Assembly: GCA_018333895.1 (NCBI GenBank)
Contig: JAGXSJ010000054.1
Coordinates: 1-37,769, forward strand
From: Truepera sp.
Lineage (GTDB): Bacteria > Deinococcota > Deinococci > Deinococcales > Trueperaceae
Direction: 5' to 3'
Length of the DNA: 37,769 bases
A program made the position numbers and the translations under genes. The notes below the pieces were generated by a model, which did not search any database, had not been told where the DNA came from, and saw nothing but the letters and a program-made list of their open reading frames with translations. Numbering within the stretch: the stretch's first letter is position 1; each line of letters begins with the position of its first letter. Of this stretch, positions 24,473 through 34,857 are shown one piece after another.

Positions 24473-25453
24473 GTGAGCCTCTTTCGCCAGCGTTACGAAG
24501 AGGATCTCAGGCTGATCGGCAGTCCGCAGGCCTGGGTGGCCCTCGCACTCTTGGCACTCGCACTCGTGCTCGCGCCCTTGGCGCTGCCAGGATTTTTGGT
24601 CTACAACCTGACGCTCTTTTTTATCTACAGCTTAGTTGCGGTCTCGCTGGCGATCCTCGTCGGCTTTACCGGCCAAGTGAGCCTCGGCCACGCGGGCTTT
24701 TTGGCCGCCGGCGCCTATACCGCCGGCTACTTGTCCAGCATCGGCTGGCCCTTTTTCGCGGGGTTGGCGGCAGCGCTAGTCGTGTGCGGGTTGCTCGGAC
24801 TCCTGATCGGTATCCCGGCGCTACGCCTCGAAGGGCCTTACCTGGCCATCGCCACTCTGGGCTTCGGGCTCGCCATCCAGCAGATCCTTAACAACTGGGC
24901 CCTGGTCGGCGCTTCGATGGGGCTCTTAATCGACCGCCCGACCCTTTTTGGCCACACCTTCTGGGACGATACCTCCTATTACTATCTGGTCCTGGGGCTA
25001 GCTGCGCTGGCGATCTGGATGAGCTTCAATCTGGAGCGCTCACACCTCGGGCGGGCTATGAAAGCGGTGCGCGACGCCGATCTGGCCGCGCAGATGTCGG
25101 GCGTCAACCTCGCCTACACCAAGACCCTAGCCTTCGTGCTGTCAGCTGCCCTCACCGGTGTGGCGGGCGCGCTCTTTGGCCCGCTGATCGGCTACATCAC
25201 GCCGGCAAGCTTTAACCTGCTGCTCAGCGTCAAGTTTCTGCTGATGGTGGTAATCGGCGGGCTTGGCTTCATCCCCGGCGCGATCATTGGGGCAGCCTTC
25301 ATCACCGGGCTCGAGCTCTGGTTGGCGGGCCTGCTGGCCTGGTCGCAGTTCGTCCTGGGTCTGGTGGTGATAGCGCTGATTATGCTCGAGCCCTTAGGCA
25401 TCTACGGGCGTTGGCTCAAGGTGCGGCACTGGTGGAAGATGTGGCCACTTTGA
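24473..25453 (+). CDS. livM: Branched-chain amino-acid-type ABC transporter permease (LivM-like)
   Basis: The 326-aa protein has about ten membrane helices and the BPD_transp_2 permease features: LVGFTGQVSLGHAGFLAAGA (about residues 61-80), GIPALRLEGPYLAIATLGFG in the middle, the EAA-like cytoplasmic loop ERSHLGRAMKAVRDADLAAQ (about 195-214), and ALTGVAGALFGPLIGYI. It forms the translocation channel with the LivH-like protein. The start is a GTG with weak ribosome site (GAGGTAG). In this operon the transporter is coupled to a CoA ligase, so the substrate may be a carboxylic acid rather than leucine, isoleucine or valine. Confidence 0.93.
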   Translation: MSLFRQRYEEDLRLIGSPQAWVALALLALALVLAPLALPGFLVYNLTLFFIYSLVAVSLAILVGFTGQVSLGHAGFLAAGAYTAGYLSSIGWPFFAGLAAALVVCGLLGLLIGIPALRLEGPYLAIATLGFGLAIQQILNNWALVGASMGLLIDRPTLFGHTFWDDTSYYYLVLGLAALAIWMSFNLERSHLGRAMKAVRDADLAAQMSGVNLAYTKTLAFVLSAALTGVAGALFGPLIGYITPASFNLLLSVKFLLMVVIGGLGFIPGAIIGAAFITGLELWLAGLLAWSQFVLGLVVIALIMLEPLGIYGRWLKVRHWWKMWPL

Positions 25454-25463
25454 GGAGCTAGTT

Positions 25464-26339
25464 ATGGATATTCTCCCCCAAGTTCTGATCAGCGGCGCCT
25501 CGGTCGGCAGTATCTACGCGCTGGTGGCCTTGGGGCTGGTGCTGCTCTACCGCACCACGCACATCCTCAACTTCGCCCACGGCGACATCGGCGTGTTCGC
25601 CACCTTTTTAGCCTTCGTGATGCTGCAGTCGCTGGGCCTCTCGTACGGCCTCACCTTGGTGTTGACGCTGAGCGCTGCCCTCATCATCGGCATGGTTATC
25701 TATACCTTGCTGGTTAAGCCCGCTAAGAACCAGAGCCACCTGGGGTTGTTGATCTTGACGCTAGGGCTAGGATTGGCGCTATGGGGCATGAACGCCCTCG
25801 TCTTCGGCACCGATAACAAAGCCGTACCGCCCATCATCCCCGACCGGCCACTGCGCTTGGCAGGCGCAGCTGTTAGCCAGCTCTCGCTCTTCACCGCGCT
25901 GTTCGGGGTAGTGCTGATGACGGTGCTGTGGGCGCTGTTGCGCTTTACCAAGCTCGGCCTAGTTATGCGCGCTGTGGCGCAAAACCAGGAAGTCGCCAAG
26001 GCTCTGGGCATCCCGGTGCGGCAAGCGATGCTGGCGACCTGGGCGGTAGCGTCAGTGCTGGCGGCGGTAGCGGCGTTGCTCTTTGCGCCGCTCACCCTGT
26101 TGCAGCCGGCGATGATGCTCGATCCGCTCTCCAAGGGGTTCGTCGCGGCGGTGCTCGGCGGTATGAACAGCCTCCCCGGCGCGGTGTTGGGCGGGTACGT
26201 CCTGGGCATGACGGAGATGTTGGTCGGAACCTATCTGCTGCTCGAATTCAAGGCGTCATTTGCGTTTTTGGTGGTTCTGTTGGTGCTCTTGCTGAGGCCG
26301 CACGGGCTCTTGGGCCGGGCCAAGGTAAAGCGAGTGTGA
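25464..26339 (+). CDS. livH: Branched-chain amino-acid-type ABC transporter permease (LivH-like)
   Basis: The 291-aa membrane protein is the second permease subunit. Family motifs are SGASVGSIYALVALGLVLLY (about residues 10-29), TTHILNFAHGDIGVFATFLA (about 32-51), the cytoplasmic loop TKLGLVMRAVAQNQEVAKAL and the PGAVLGGYVLGMTEMLVGTY end. It has about eight helices. It begins 10 bases after the livM stop with GAGGAGC upstream of the ATG, so it is translated from the same mRNA. Order M-H-K-G-F differs from the E. coli K-H-M-G-F order but is common in operons of this transporter class. Confidence 0.93.
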   Translation: MDILPQVLISGASVGSIYALVALGLVLLYRTTHILNFAHGDIGVFATFLAFVMLQSLGLSYGLTLVLTLSAALIIGMVIYTLLVKPAKNQSHLGLLILTLGLGLALWGMNALVFGTDNKAVPPIIPDRPLRLAGAAVSQLSLFTALFGVVLMTVLWALLRFTKLGLVMRAVAQNQEVAKALGIPVRQAMLATWAVASVLAAVAALLFAPLTLLQPAMMLDPLSKGFVAAVLGGMNSLPGAVLGGYVLGMTEMLVGTYLLLEFKASFAFLVVLLVLLLRPHGLLGRAKVKRV

Positions 26340-26409
26340 AAGATGGCAGGTGTTTTTATCCCAGTGGGCTCTCGGCGCTAAGTCGCCTTTAAGCCAGAAG
26401 GAGCGGACG

Positions 26410-27585
26410 ATGAAACGGTTACTCTTAGCAGGTTTCTTGGCAGTGCTGTTCGCGCAGGCCTACGCCGAGCCCGGTGTCACCGATACCGAGGTGCGTTTCG
26501 GCAACTGGGGACCGCAGTCCGGCCCGGCCGCAGCTTGGGGGACAGTCACCACGGCAATTGAGGCCTACTTCAACTACATCAACGCTCAGGGCGGCATTCA
26601 CGGGCGGCGCCTGACTCTAGTCTCGCGCGATGACGCCTACGACCCGGCCCGAACCGTGTCGGCGGCGCGCGAGCTGATCGATCGCGAGCGGGTCTTCGCC
26701 TTCGTGGGCGGGGTCGGCACGGCCAACGGCTTAGCGGTCATGCCGCTGGTGCAGCGGCACGGCATCCCTTGGGTCAGCCCGGCCACGGGATCGGTCGTCT
26801 TTGCTGAGCAGAGCGGCGGGCTGATCTTTGCCACCTTCACCAACTACGTGATCGAGGCGGCGCTGCTGGCTCGCCATGCGGTAAACGAACTCGGTGTTAG
26901 GACGATTGCGGTCTTTTTCCAAAACGACGACTACGGCCGCGAGGGGCTGCGCGGTCTCGAAGAGGAAGTCACTCGTCTGAAAGCTGACGGTGTAAACGTC
27001 GTCATCCGCGACAGGGTCTCTTATGAGCGGGGCGCGATGGTCATGACGGTGCAGGCGCTGCGCCTAGCCGGTTCCGGAGCGGATGCGGTGCTGATCTACA
27101 GCGACCCCTCGGCAGCGGCCAGCCTCCTCACCGAGTTCGCCCGGCTCGACTACCGGCCGCAGATACTGGCCTCGGTCACCTTACTAGATCCCACCCTGCT
27201 CGCTCACCCCGGTATGCAGGGCGCGCTTTTCTCGAGCTTCTTGCGGTTGCCGTCGGTCATCCTCGGCCCGGGGCAAGGCGACCCCATCGCCGATTACTAC
27301 TTCCAGCAAGTGACCATGCAATTCGCGCCGCAGATCGCTCGCGACCCCTTTAGGGCCGGCGCTGGAATCGGTTTTGCCCAGCCCGTGGTCGAGGCGCTGC
27401 GCCTAGCGGGCCCCGAGCTGACCCGGGAGAGCTTCGTGGCGGCGCTCCGTAGCCTCGACGGGTATAGCGAAGGGCTGTTCCATAACCTCAGCTTCGTCGC
27501 CGGGTATCAAGGGAACAACTCGATCCAGCTCTTGCAAATGACACCGCAAGGCCTTAGGCCGGCCTCCGACTGGTTGAGCTTTTAG
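26410..27585 (+). CDS. livK: Periplasmic ligand-binding protein of the branched-chain/carboxylate ABC transporter (LivK-like)
   Basis: A signal peptide (MKRLLLAGFLAVLFAQAYA) fixes the start at the ATG 26410, with AAGGAG eight bases upstream. The mature ~370-aa type I periplasmic binding protein begins GVTDTEVRFGNWGPQSGPAA. YFNYINAQGGIHGRRLTLVS and the hinge-region FAFVGGVGTANGLAVMPLVQ follow, then IPWVSPATGS, VFFQNDDYGREGLRGLEEEV and ADAVLIYSDPSAAASLLTEF. It captures the substrate outside the membrane and delivers it to LivHM. Similar binding proteins encoded with CoA ligases often take aromatic or aliphatic acids; specificity cannot be read from sequence. Confidence 0.93.
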   Translation: MKRLLLAGFLAVLFAQAYAEPGVTDTEVRFGNWGPQSGPAAAWGTVTTAIEAYFNYINAQGGIHGRRLTLVSRDDAYDPARTVSAARELIDRERVFAFVGGVGTANGLAVMPLVQRHGIPWVSPATGSVVFAEQSGGLIFATFTNYVIEAALLARHAVNELGVRTIAVFFQNDDYGREGLRGLEEEVTRLKADGVNVVIRDRVSYERGAMVMTVQALRLAGSGADAVLIYSDPSAAASLLTEFARLDYRPQILASVTLLDPTLLAHPGMQGALFSSFLRLPSVILGPGQGDPIADYYFQQVTMQFAPQIARDPFRAGAGIGFAQPVVEALRLAGPELTRESFVAALRSLDGYSEGLFHNLSFVAGYQGNNSIQLLQMTPQGLRPASDWLSF

Positions 27586-27589
27586 CGCA

Positions 27590-28413
27590 GTGAAGGGTTC
27601 GGTCTCCTCCCCCTCGCCCCCTGACGGCGAGGGGGTACTCCTGGCCCTCGAAGGGGTGCGCCTGGCCTTTGGTGGCGTGAGCGCCCTTGCTGGAGTGAGT
27701 TTTGCGCTCTACCCAGGCGAGGTCGTGGCGCTGATCGGGCCCAATGGCGCGGGCAAGACCAGTGTGTTTAACTGCATCTGCGGCTTCTATAAGCCGCAGC
27801 AGGGGACTATCCGCTGGCGCGGTGAGGCGATCACCGGCCTGCCGCCACACCGCCTGGCCCGCCTGGGGATCGGGCGGAGTTTTCAGAACATCGAGCTCTT
27901 CCGCACCATGACCTGCCTTGACAACCTCCTCCTCGGCCGACATCTGCATATTCGCGCCGGTCTCGGCAGCACCCTGTTGGCCCTGCCCGCTTGGCGTCGC
28001 GACGAGGTGGCGCAGCGGCTAGTTATCGAAAAAATCATGGACCTGCTCGACCTGCAGGCCTTCCGGCATCAGCGGGTGGGCATGCTCCCTTACGGCATCC
28101 AGAAGCTTGTGGAGGTGGCGCGGGCGTTGGCGGGCGAGCCGAAGCTGCTCCTCTTGGACGAGCCGACGGCAGGCATGACTGCTGAGGAGAAGGACGAGAT
28201 GATGGTGCGCCTCTTGGGGCTGCGCCAGGAGTTGGGGCTGACCATGTTGGTGGTGGAACATGACCTGCGAGTGGTGAGCCAGCTCGCCGAGCGCATTCTG
28301 GTCTTGGATTACGGCCGCCTGATCGCTGACGGCCCGCCAACAGAGGTGCAGCATCACCCCGAGGTAGTTCGCGCCTACCTGGGCCAGACGAAGCTCACAA
28401 CCGAGGCGGCGTT

Positions 28414-28417
<4 letters not shown>
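27590..28417 (+). CDS. livG: ABC transporter ATP-binding protein (LivG-like)
   Basis: The 275-aa cytoplasmic ATPase powers the transporter. Walker A is GPNGAGKT (about residues 49-56). FGGVSALAGVSFALYPGEVV precedes it. The LivG-type signature LPYGIQKLVEVARAL replaces the usual LSGGQ, and Walker B LLLLDEPTAGM (about 185-195) and the H-loop VEHDLRVV follow. The closing helical extension (HPEVVRAYLG) is typical of LivG. The GTG start at 27590 gives a ~20-residue head (KGSVSSPSPPDGEGVLLALE); a start closer to LLALEGVRL may be the real one. It overlaps livF by four bases (ATGA). Confidence 0.93.
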
Positions 28418-29196
<779 letters not shown>

Positions 29197-29248
29197 CATG
29201 CCAGCGCCGCTGTGGGGGTGGCCTCCCCGGACCGATACTTCGTCCTGC

Positions 29249-29345
29249 TGTATACTGCTCAAAGTATACACCCCGGCCCGCACTCAGGTTAAGTGCCATC
29301 ATGGCTTAGGCCTTAAACGGTCTAACCGGGAGGTCGGGCTTTACC
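29249..29345 (+). promoter_or_regulatory. Conserved leader B upstream of the fadN-like gene
   Basis: Palindrome TGTATACT (29249-29256) / AGTATACA (29263-29270) with a 6-base spacer, then 20 bases, then a 55-bp block 29291-29345 matching leader A with seven differences. The second palindrome here is TTAGGCC-N6-GGTCTAA (one mismatch), followed by CCGGGAGGTC. The start of the downstream gene lies a further ~106 bases away, unlike leader A. No other gene is seen in 29197-29451. Confidence 0.7.
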
Positions 29346-29451
29346 TTGAGCGCTTCTGGGGTGGAGATGCACCTGCCCTCGCCGAGTTCGCAGAGCTCGA
29401 CACCGATTACTGACTAAACCGACTACTGAACTGACTAAGCGGAGGCCAGCC

Positions 29452-31764
29452 ATGATCCCCCATCTAAGCAAAGCAGTCGTGCTAGGAGCAGGAACGATGG
29501 GCGCGCAGATCGCCGCCCACCTTGCCAACGCCGGGGTCCAGGTCACCCTCCTCGATCTTGACCGGGAGACCAGCGAGCAAGGGCTTAAGCGGGCGGCCAA
29601 GGCCCGGCCGGCAGCTTTTACCTCGGCCGGGCGCCAGCGATTAGTCGCAACTGCCGGCTTCGATGACGGTCTGGCCGCAGTGAGCGAGGCGGACTGGGTC
29701 ATCGAGGCTATCGTCGAGCGCCTGGAGCCCAAGCGGGAGCTATTGGCGCGCGTGGAAGCCGCCTGGCGAGCAGGCACGATAGTGAGCACCAACACCTCCG
29801 GCATTCCCGTGGCGCAGATGGTGGCGGGCCGCTCGAGCGAGTTTGCCCGCCACTTCCTGGGCAGCCATTTTTTCAATCCACCCCGCTACCTCTACCTGCT
29901 CGAGCTGATCCCCACGCCGCACACCGATCCAGCCATCTACGCCAGAGTAGCAGAGCTAGCTGAACGCCGACTTGGCAAGGGTGTGGTGCGCGCCAAGGAC
30001 ACTCCGGCTTTTATCGCCAACCGGATTGGGACGCACAACCTGAGCTTGGCCGTTAGACTGATGCTCAAGTACGAGCTAAGTGTGGCTGAGGTCGATGAGC
30101 TAACCGGTCCGCTGATCGGCCGGCCCCGCAGCGCCACCTTCCGCACCCTGGACCTAGTGGGCCTGGACGTGCTGGCTCAGGTCGCTGCGCACGCTTATCA
30201 GTCCCTGCCGGAGGATCCCGAACGGGAGGCGTTCAAGCTGCCCGAGCCACTTACTGGCATGCTCGAGCGCAGCTGGCTTGGCGAGAAGAGCGGCCAGGGG
30301 TTCTACCGCCGCCAGAACGGCGAGATTTTGGCTCTTGACCTTAAGACGCTGGAGTATCGCCCGCGCCGAGGGCTGCGCTCGGCGGCAGTCGAGCTGGCCC
30401 GCGGGCTAGACGATCCCCGGCGGCGGCTGGACACGCTCCTGATGGCCGACGAGCCGGCCGCCAGATTCTTGCATGAGCTGCTGGCCCGCTCCCTCTGCTA
30501 TGCGGCAGGGCGCGTTCCTGAGATCGCCGACGATATTATTGACGTAGACCGGGCCATGCGCTGGGGTTTTGGCTGGGAGCGGGGACCCTTCGAGACCTGG
30601 GACCTGCTCGGCGTGGACCGCGTTAAGCAGTGGCTTAAAGAGTTTGGCCTGGAAGCGCCGCCGCTGCTTCAAGAGGCCGCTGGGCAGGGCAGCTTCTACC
30701 GCCGCGACGGCACCCGGCTAGCCCCAGGCCGCGGCTACTCGCCAGCGCCGGTTCGCCAAGGCGTGGTGACGTTCGCCGACCACCGGGCCGCCGGGCGGAA
30801 GCTGGCCGGGAACGCCGGCGCTAGCCTGGTGGAGCTCGGTGAGGGCATTCTTGGCGTCGAGCTGCACGGCAAGCTGAACATTCTCGGGCACGACATCATG
30901 GCCATGCTCCACCAGGGTGTGGAGCGCGCCAGCCGGGAGTTCGATGGCCTGGTCATCGCTACCGATGCGGTCGATTTCAGCGCTGGCGCTAATCTCATGC
31001 TGCTGCTGATAGAGGCCGATGAGGGTAACTGGCCGGAGCTGGACCTGATGGTCCGTCAGTTCCAACAGGTCATCACGGCCTTGCGCCGCTCTCCGGTGCC
31101 GGTCGTGGTCGCTCCGCGCGGGCGGGCGCTGGCCGGAGGCTGCGAGCTCTGCCTAGCCGGCAGCGTCGTCCAGGCAGCCGCGGAGACCTACCTTGGCCTG
31201 GTAGAGGTCGGCGTGGGCCTGATACCGGCGGGTGGTGGCACCACCGAGATGGCTCGCCGGGCGGCGGCACGCCTTCCCGACGGCGTGCCGGCCGATCCGC
31301 TGCCGCTGCTACGCTGGGCTTTTGAGACCATCGCCCTGGCCAAGGTCTCCACCTCCGCCGAGGAGGCCCGCGAGCTAGGCCTGCTTAAAGAGTCAGACCG
31401 GATCACTATGAACGCTGACCGGCTGCTCCTCGCTGCGCGCGCGACCGCCCGCTACCTCGCTGACCAAGGCTACGCGCCGCCGCCCGACGCGCCGATTCGC
31501 GTCATGGGCCGCAAAGGCATCGCCGCCACCGAGGCGATTTTGTACAACCTACGCACCGGCCAGCAGATCAGCGATCACGATCTCTTAGTGGCGCGCCGCC
31601 TCGCCCACGTCATGTGCGGTGGAGATATCCCCGAGGGTAGCGAGGTTGCCGCCGAGTACCTGCTCGACCTCGAACGTGAAGCCTTTTTGGACCTCCTCGG
31701 CCAACCCAAGTCCCAAGAGCGGATGCGGCATATCCTCAAGACCGGTAAGCCGCTGCGAAACTGA
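29452..31764 (+). CDS. fadN: 3-hydroxyacyl-CoA dehydrogenase / enoyl-CoA hydratase fusion (FadN-like)
   Basis: The 770-aa two-function enzyme carries out hydration and oxidation in the beta-oxidation cycle. The NAD-binding HAD domain comes first (VVLGAGTMGAQIAAHLANAG, residues 9-28; the catalytic GSHFFNPPRYLYLLELI near 140-156; ANRIG). A HAD C-terminal helical domain appears twice (LVGLDVLAQVAAHAYQSL and the later MRWGFGWERGPFETWDLLG). The crotonase domain is at the C terminus (about 455-620: NILGHDIMAMLHQGVERASR, FSAGANLMLLL, GRALAGGCELCLAG, EVGVGLIPAGGGTTEMARRA). HAD-first order is that of Bacillus FadN, the reverse of E. coli FadB. It is the first gene of a fadN-fadA-fadE set. Confidence 0.93.
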   Translation: MIPHLSKAVVLGAGTMGAQIAAHLANAGVQVTLLDLDRETSEQGLKRAAKARPAAFTSAGRQRLVATAGFDDGLAAVSEADWVIEAIVERLEPKRELLARVEAAWRAGTIVSTNTSGIPVAQMVAGRSSEFARHFLGSHFFNPPRYLYLLELIPTPHTDPAIYARVAELAERRLGKGVVRAKDTPAFIANRIGTHNLSLAVRLMLKYELSVAEVDELTGPLIGRPRSATFRTLDLVGLDVLAQVAAHAYQSLPEDPEREAFKLPEPLTGMLERSWLGEKSGQGFYRRQNGEILALDLKTLEYRPRRGLRSAAVELARGLDDPRRRLDTLLMADEPAARFLHELLARSLCYAAGRVPEIADDIIDVDRAMRWGFGWERGPFETWDLLGVDRVKQWLKEFGLEAPPLLQEAAGQGSFYRRDGTRLAPGRGYSPAPVRQGVVTFADHRAAGRKLAGNAGASLVELGEGILGVELHGKLNILGHDIMAMLHQGVERASREFDGLVIATDAVDFSAGANLMLLLIEADEGNWPELDLMVRQFQQVITALRRSPVPVVVAPRGRALAGGCELCLAGSVVQAAAETYLGLVEVGVGLIPAGGGTTEMARRAAARLPDGVPADPLPLLRWAFETIALAKVSTSAEEARELGLLKESDRITMNADRLLLAARATARYLADQGYAPPPDAPIRVMGRKGIAATEAILYNLRTGQQISDHDLLVARRLAHVMCGGDIPEGSEVAAEYLLDLEREAFLDLLGQPKSQERMRHILKTGKPLRN

Positions 31765-31799
31765 CGGCGAAGATATGGCGAAGATGAAGGTGGTGACTA

Positions 31800-32975
31800 A
31801 TGCGTGAAGCAGTGATCGTCTCGGCTGTTAGGACCCCGGTCGGTAAGGCGCCCCGGGGCTCGCTTAAGGAGGCCCATCCGGTCGATTACGGTGCGCTGGT
31901 GGTGCGTGAGGCGATCCGCCGCGCCCCCGGCCTGGCTGCGGCCGAGGTGGATGACCTGGTCTTGGCCTGCGCCATGCCGGAGGGTGAGGCCGGTTTGAAC
32001 GCGGCGCGGCACGTCGCGTTGAAGGCAGGCCTGAGCGAGCAGAGCTCAGCCATGACGATAAATCGGTTCTGCGCCTCAGGACTGCAGGCGCTAGCCATCG
32101 CCACCCAGCAGGTCGGGTGCGGCACCCACGACATTGTGGTGGCCGCCGGGACGGAGTCGATGACTCTGATACCGGCCTGGGGCACCGAGTTCAGCCCCGA
32201 CCCCGAGCTGGTAAGTATGCACCCGGACCTCTTCCTCGGCATGGGCCTCACCGCAGAGAATGTTGCGGAGAGGTTTGGCGTCTCTCGTGAAGATCAGGAC
32301 GCCTTCAGCCATCGCAGCCACACCCGCGCGGCGGAGGCGGTGCGCTCAGGCCGATTCAAGGACGAGATCATCGGCGTAAGAATCCGGCAGACCCGGATTG
32401 AAAACGGCCGACCCGTTACCGAAGAGGCGCTTTTTGCAGTTGACGAGGGCGTCCGCTTCGACTCCGACCTGGCCAAGATGGCGGCGCTGAAACCGGCCTT
32501 CAAAGTGGGCGGGACGGTTACAGCGGGCAACTCCAGCCAGACCTCCGATGGGGCGGCCGCCCTGGTGGTGATGAGCGCTGAGCGTGCTAGCGAGCTGGGT
32601 CTGGAACCGCTTGGAGCGCTGCGCCACTTCGCCACCGCGGGCGTGCCGCCCGAGATCATGGGTATCGGCCCGGTGGAAGCGGTGCCTAAGGTGTTGAAGC
32701 GCTGGGGGAGGAGCCTGGACGACATCGATCTGATCGAGCTCAACGAGGCCTTCGCGGCGCAGGTCATCGCCTGCGTGCGCGAGCTTGGCCTGAACGAAGC
32801 AAAGCTCAATGTCAACGGCGGCGCCATCGCGCTGGGCCACCCGTTGGGCGCTACCGGCGCGAAGCTGAGCGTGCAGCTCCTGTACGAGCTGGGCCGGCGG
32901 CAGGCCCGCTGGGGGCTGGTGACGATGTGCGTTGGTGGCGGGCAGGGCGCCGCCGGCCTAATCGAGTGTTTCTAG
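31800..32975 (+). CDS. fadA: Acetyl-CoA acyltransferase (3-ketoacyl-CoA thiolase)
   Basis: The 391-aa thiolase cleaves 3-ketoacyl-CoA with CoA to acetyl-CoA plus a shortened acyl-CoA, the last beta-oxidation step. Catalytic residues are all visible: Cys91 in NRFCASGLQALA, His347 in GGAIALGHPLGATGAK and Cys377 in TMCVGGGQGA, with NEAFAAQ before them. The length is normal. The ATG follows the fadN-like stop by 35 bases and has GGTGGTGA rather than a strong ribosome site. The partner FadN-like protein would supply its substrate, possibly in a trifunctional-type complex. Confidence 0.95.
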   Translation: MREAVIVSAVRTPVGKAPRGSLKEAHPVDYGALVVREAIRRAPGLAAAEVDDLVLACAMPEGEAGLNAARHVALKAGLSEQSSAMTINRFCASGLQALAIATQQVGCGTHDIVVAAGTESMTLIPAWGTEFSPDPELVSMHPDLFLGMGLTAENVAERFGVSREDQDAFSHRSHTRAAEAVRSGRFKDEIIGVRIRQTRIENGRPVTEEALFAVDEGVRFDSDLAKMAALKPAFKVGGTVTAGNSSQTSDGAAALVVMSAERASELGLEPLGALRHFATAGVPPEIMGIGPVEAVPKVLKRWGRSLDDIDLIELNEAFAAQVIACVRELGLNEAKLNVNGGAIALGHPLGATGAKLSVQLLYELGRRQARWGLVTMCVGGGQGAAGLIECF

Positions 32976-33032
32976 CATCGTTCATGAACTACTGCTCACC
33001 ACCAAGGGTGAAAACAGGCGATCACGTGGGGT

Positions 33033-33076
33033 CGCCCCTACTCGAATACTTGAATACTCGAATACTTGGCTACTGA
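33033..33076 (-). repeat. Octamer minisatellite, copy 2 (four units, inverted relative to copy 1)
   Basis: Read on the minus strand: ATCAG, TAGCCAAG, TATTCGAG, TATTCAAG, TATTCGAG, TAGGGGCG. The ends match those at 5995-6046, but there are four octamers instead of five. It lies in the 118-base gap between the thiolase and acyl-CoA dehydrogenase genes, within a presumed operon. Confidence 0.85.
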
Positions 33077-33093
33077 TTTTTGGGAGAGTTAAC

Positions 33094-34857
33094 ATGACAA
33101 CTACTGGATTACATGTTCCGGGGGGCTCTTTCATCATCCGCACCGCCGCTCCCGAGGAGGTCTTCACCCCTGAAGACCTGAGCGCTGAGCACCGGGCGGT
33201 GCTTGGCGCGGTGCGGGAGTTTGTCGCCCGGGAGGTGGTCTCGCGCCGCGAGGCGGTTGAGGCCAAGGATTACGCTCTGCACCGCGAGCTACTCGCCCGG
33301 CTAGGTGCTGGCGGCTTCCTGGGCGTGGATGTGCCCGAGGCTTACGGGGGCTTGGGGCTCGACAAGGTGACCAGCTTGATCGTTTCCGAAGGCCTTGCCG
33401 AGGCCGGCTCCTTTGCTGTTACTTACGGTGCCCACGCGATCATCGGCACCCTGGGTATCGTCTTTTTTGGCACCGAGGAGCAGAAGCAGCGCTATCTGCC
33501 AGGACTGGCCAGCGGCAGGATGGTCGGGGCCTACGCCCTAACTGAGCCCGGGACCGGGTCGGACGCTATGGGCATCACCACCCGCGCCGAGCAGGACGCC
33601 GACGGCAACTGGAGCCTCAACGGCGTCAAGCAGTTTATCACCAACGCTGGGTTTGCTGACCTGTTTACCGTCTACGCTAAGGTTGATGGTGAGAAGTTCA
33701 GCGCCTTCCTGGTGGAGCGAGGCACCCAAGGCCTTACGCTGGGGGAGGAAGAGAAGAAGATGGGGACGCACGGCGCCTCTTGCCGGGCAGTCAACCTTAA
33801 CGGCGTCAAGGTAGGCGCCGGCAACCTCCTGCACGAGATCGGCAAGGGGCACCATGTCGCCTTTAACGTCCTTAACATGGGCCGGTTCAAGCTGGCAGCG
33901 GGCTGCCTGGGCGGGATGAAGAGTGCGCTCGGTGTCGCGGTGAGGTATGCACGGGAAAGGCGCGCCTTCGGCAAGACTATCACCGAGTTTGGTGCTATCC
34001 AGCATAAGCTAGCCGAGATGGCTGTGCGGACGTTCGCTGTCGAGTCGATGATCTACCGCTCCGGCGGACTGATTGACGCCCGGCTGGCCAGTGTCACAGA
34101 GAGCGCGGCGGAAGCCAGGGCGCTCGAGGAGTACGCTATTGAGTGCTCCATAGCCAAGGTCTACGCCTCCGAACAACTCGGCTACGTAGTAGACGAGCTG
34201 GTCCAGATCCACGGCGGCTACGGCTATATCGAAGAGTACCCGGCGGCGGCCGCTTACCGGGATGCGCGCATCCACCGGATCTGGGAAGGCACCAACGAGA
34301 TCAACCGGCTGCTGGTCCCCGGCACCCTCCTCAAGCGCGCGCTGCAAGGCCGTCTTGATCTGCTCACGACGGCTAGAAGGGCGGCCGACCAGATCACTAG
34401 CGCCGGTATGCCTGCTAGCCCGGCAGGAGGCCATCTGGCTGAAGAGCAGGCCCTAGTGGACGCCGCGCGCCAAGCCACCCTGTTCGTGGCGGGTGCCGCA
34501 GTGCAGAAGTTCGCTGACCGGCTCGAGCATGAGCAAGAGGTGCTGCTCGGCCTGGCCGACTTGGCCATCGAGGTGCTAGCGATGGACAGCGCCTGCCTGC
34601 GCGCCCGCAAGAGCCAGGCGGCCGGTAGGCGGACTGCCGAGCATCACGCGGAGCTGGCTAGAGTCATTGTCTCCGACGGCGTTACTCGGATTGAGGCGGC
34701 GGCCCGGCCCATCCTCGCTGCGCTCGAGCAAGGCGACGCCTTGCGCACCATGCTCGCGGGCCTGCGCCGGGTGCTCCGCGGCAACCCCGCCGATACGATC
34801 GCCCTGCGCCGACGAATCGCTCAGCGGGTGCTCGAGCAAGGAGGTTACGAGGCCTAG
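33094..34857 (+). CDS. fadE: Acyl-CoA dehydrogenase (FadE/VLCAD-like)
   Basis: The 587-aa flavoenzyme makes the first oxidation of beta-oxidation (acyl-CoA to trans-2-enoyl-CoA), passing electrons to an electron-transfer flavoprotein. Residues 1-400 hold the classical domains: the GGFLGVDVPEAYGGLGLDKV N-terminal region, AYALTEPGTGSDAMGITTRA (FAD/substrate contacts), KQFITNAGFADLFTVYAKVD, and EYPAAAAYRDARIHRIWEGT with Glu398 the probable catalytic base. The extra ~185 C-terminal residues are helical, as in very-long-chain-type and Bacillus FadE enzymes. The stop overlaps the end of the opposing cyclo-ligase gene by four bases. Confidence 0.94.
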   Translation: MTTTGLHVPGGSFIIRTAAPEEVFTPEDLSAEHRAVLGAVREFVAREVVSRREAVEAKDYALHRELLARLGAGGFLGVDVPEAYGGLGLDKVTSLIVSEGLAEAGSFAVTYGAHAIIGTLGIVFFGTEEQKQRYLPGLASGRMVGAYALTEPGTGSDAMGITTRAEQDADGNWSLNGVKQFITNAGFADLFTVYAKVDGEKFSAFLVERGTQGLTLGEEEKKMGTHGASCRAVNLNGVKVGAGNLLHEIGKGHHVAFNVLNMGRFKLAAGCLGGMKSALGVAVRYARERRAFGKTITEFGAIQHKLAEMAVRTFAVESMIYRSGGLIDARLASVTESAAEARALEEYAIECSIAKVYASEQLGYVVDELVQIHGGYGYIEEYPAAAAYRDARIHRIWEGTNEINRLLVPGTLLKRALQGRLDLLTTARRAADQITSAGMPASPAGGHLAEEQALVDAARQATLFVAGAAVQKFADRLEHEQEVLLGLADLAIEVLAMDSACLRARKSQAAGRRTAEHHAELARVIVSDGVTRIEAAARPILAALEQGDALRTMLAGLRRVLRGNPADTIALRRRIAQRVLEQGGYEA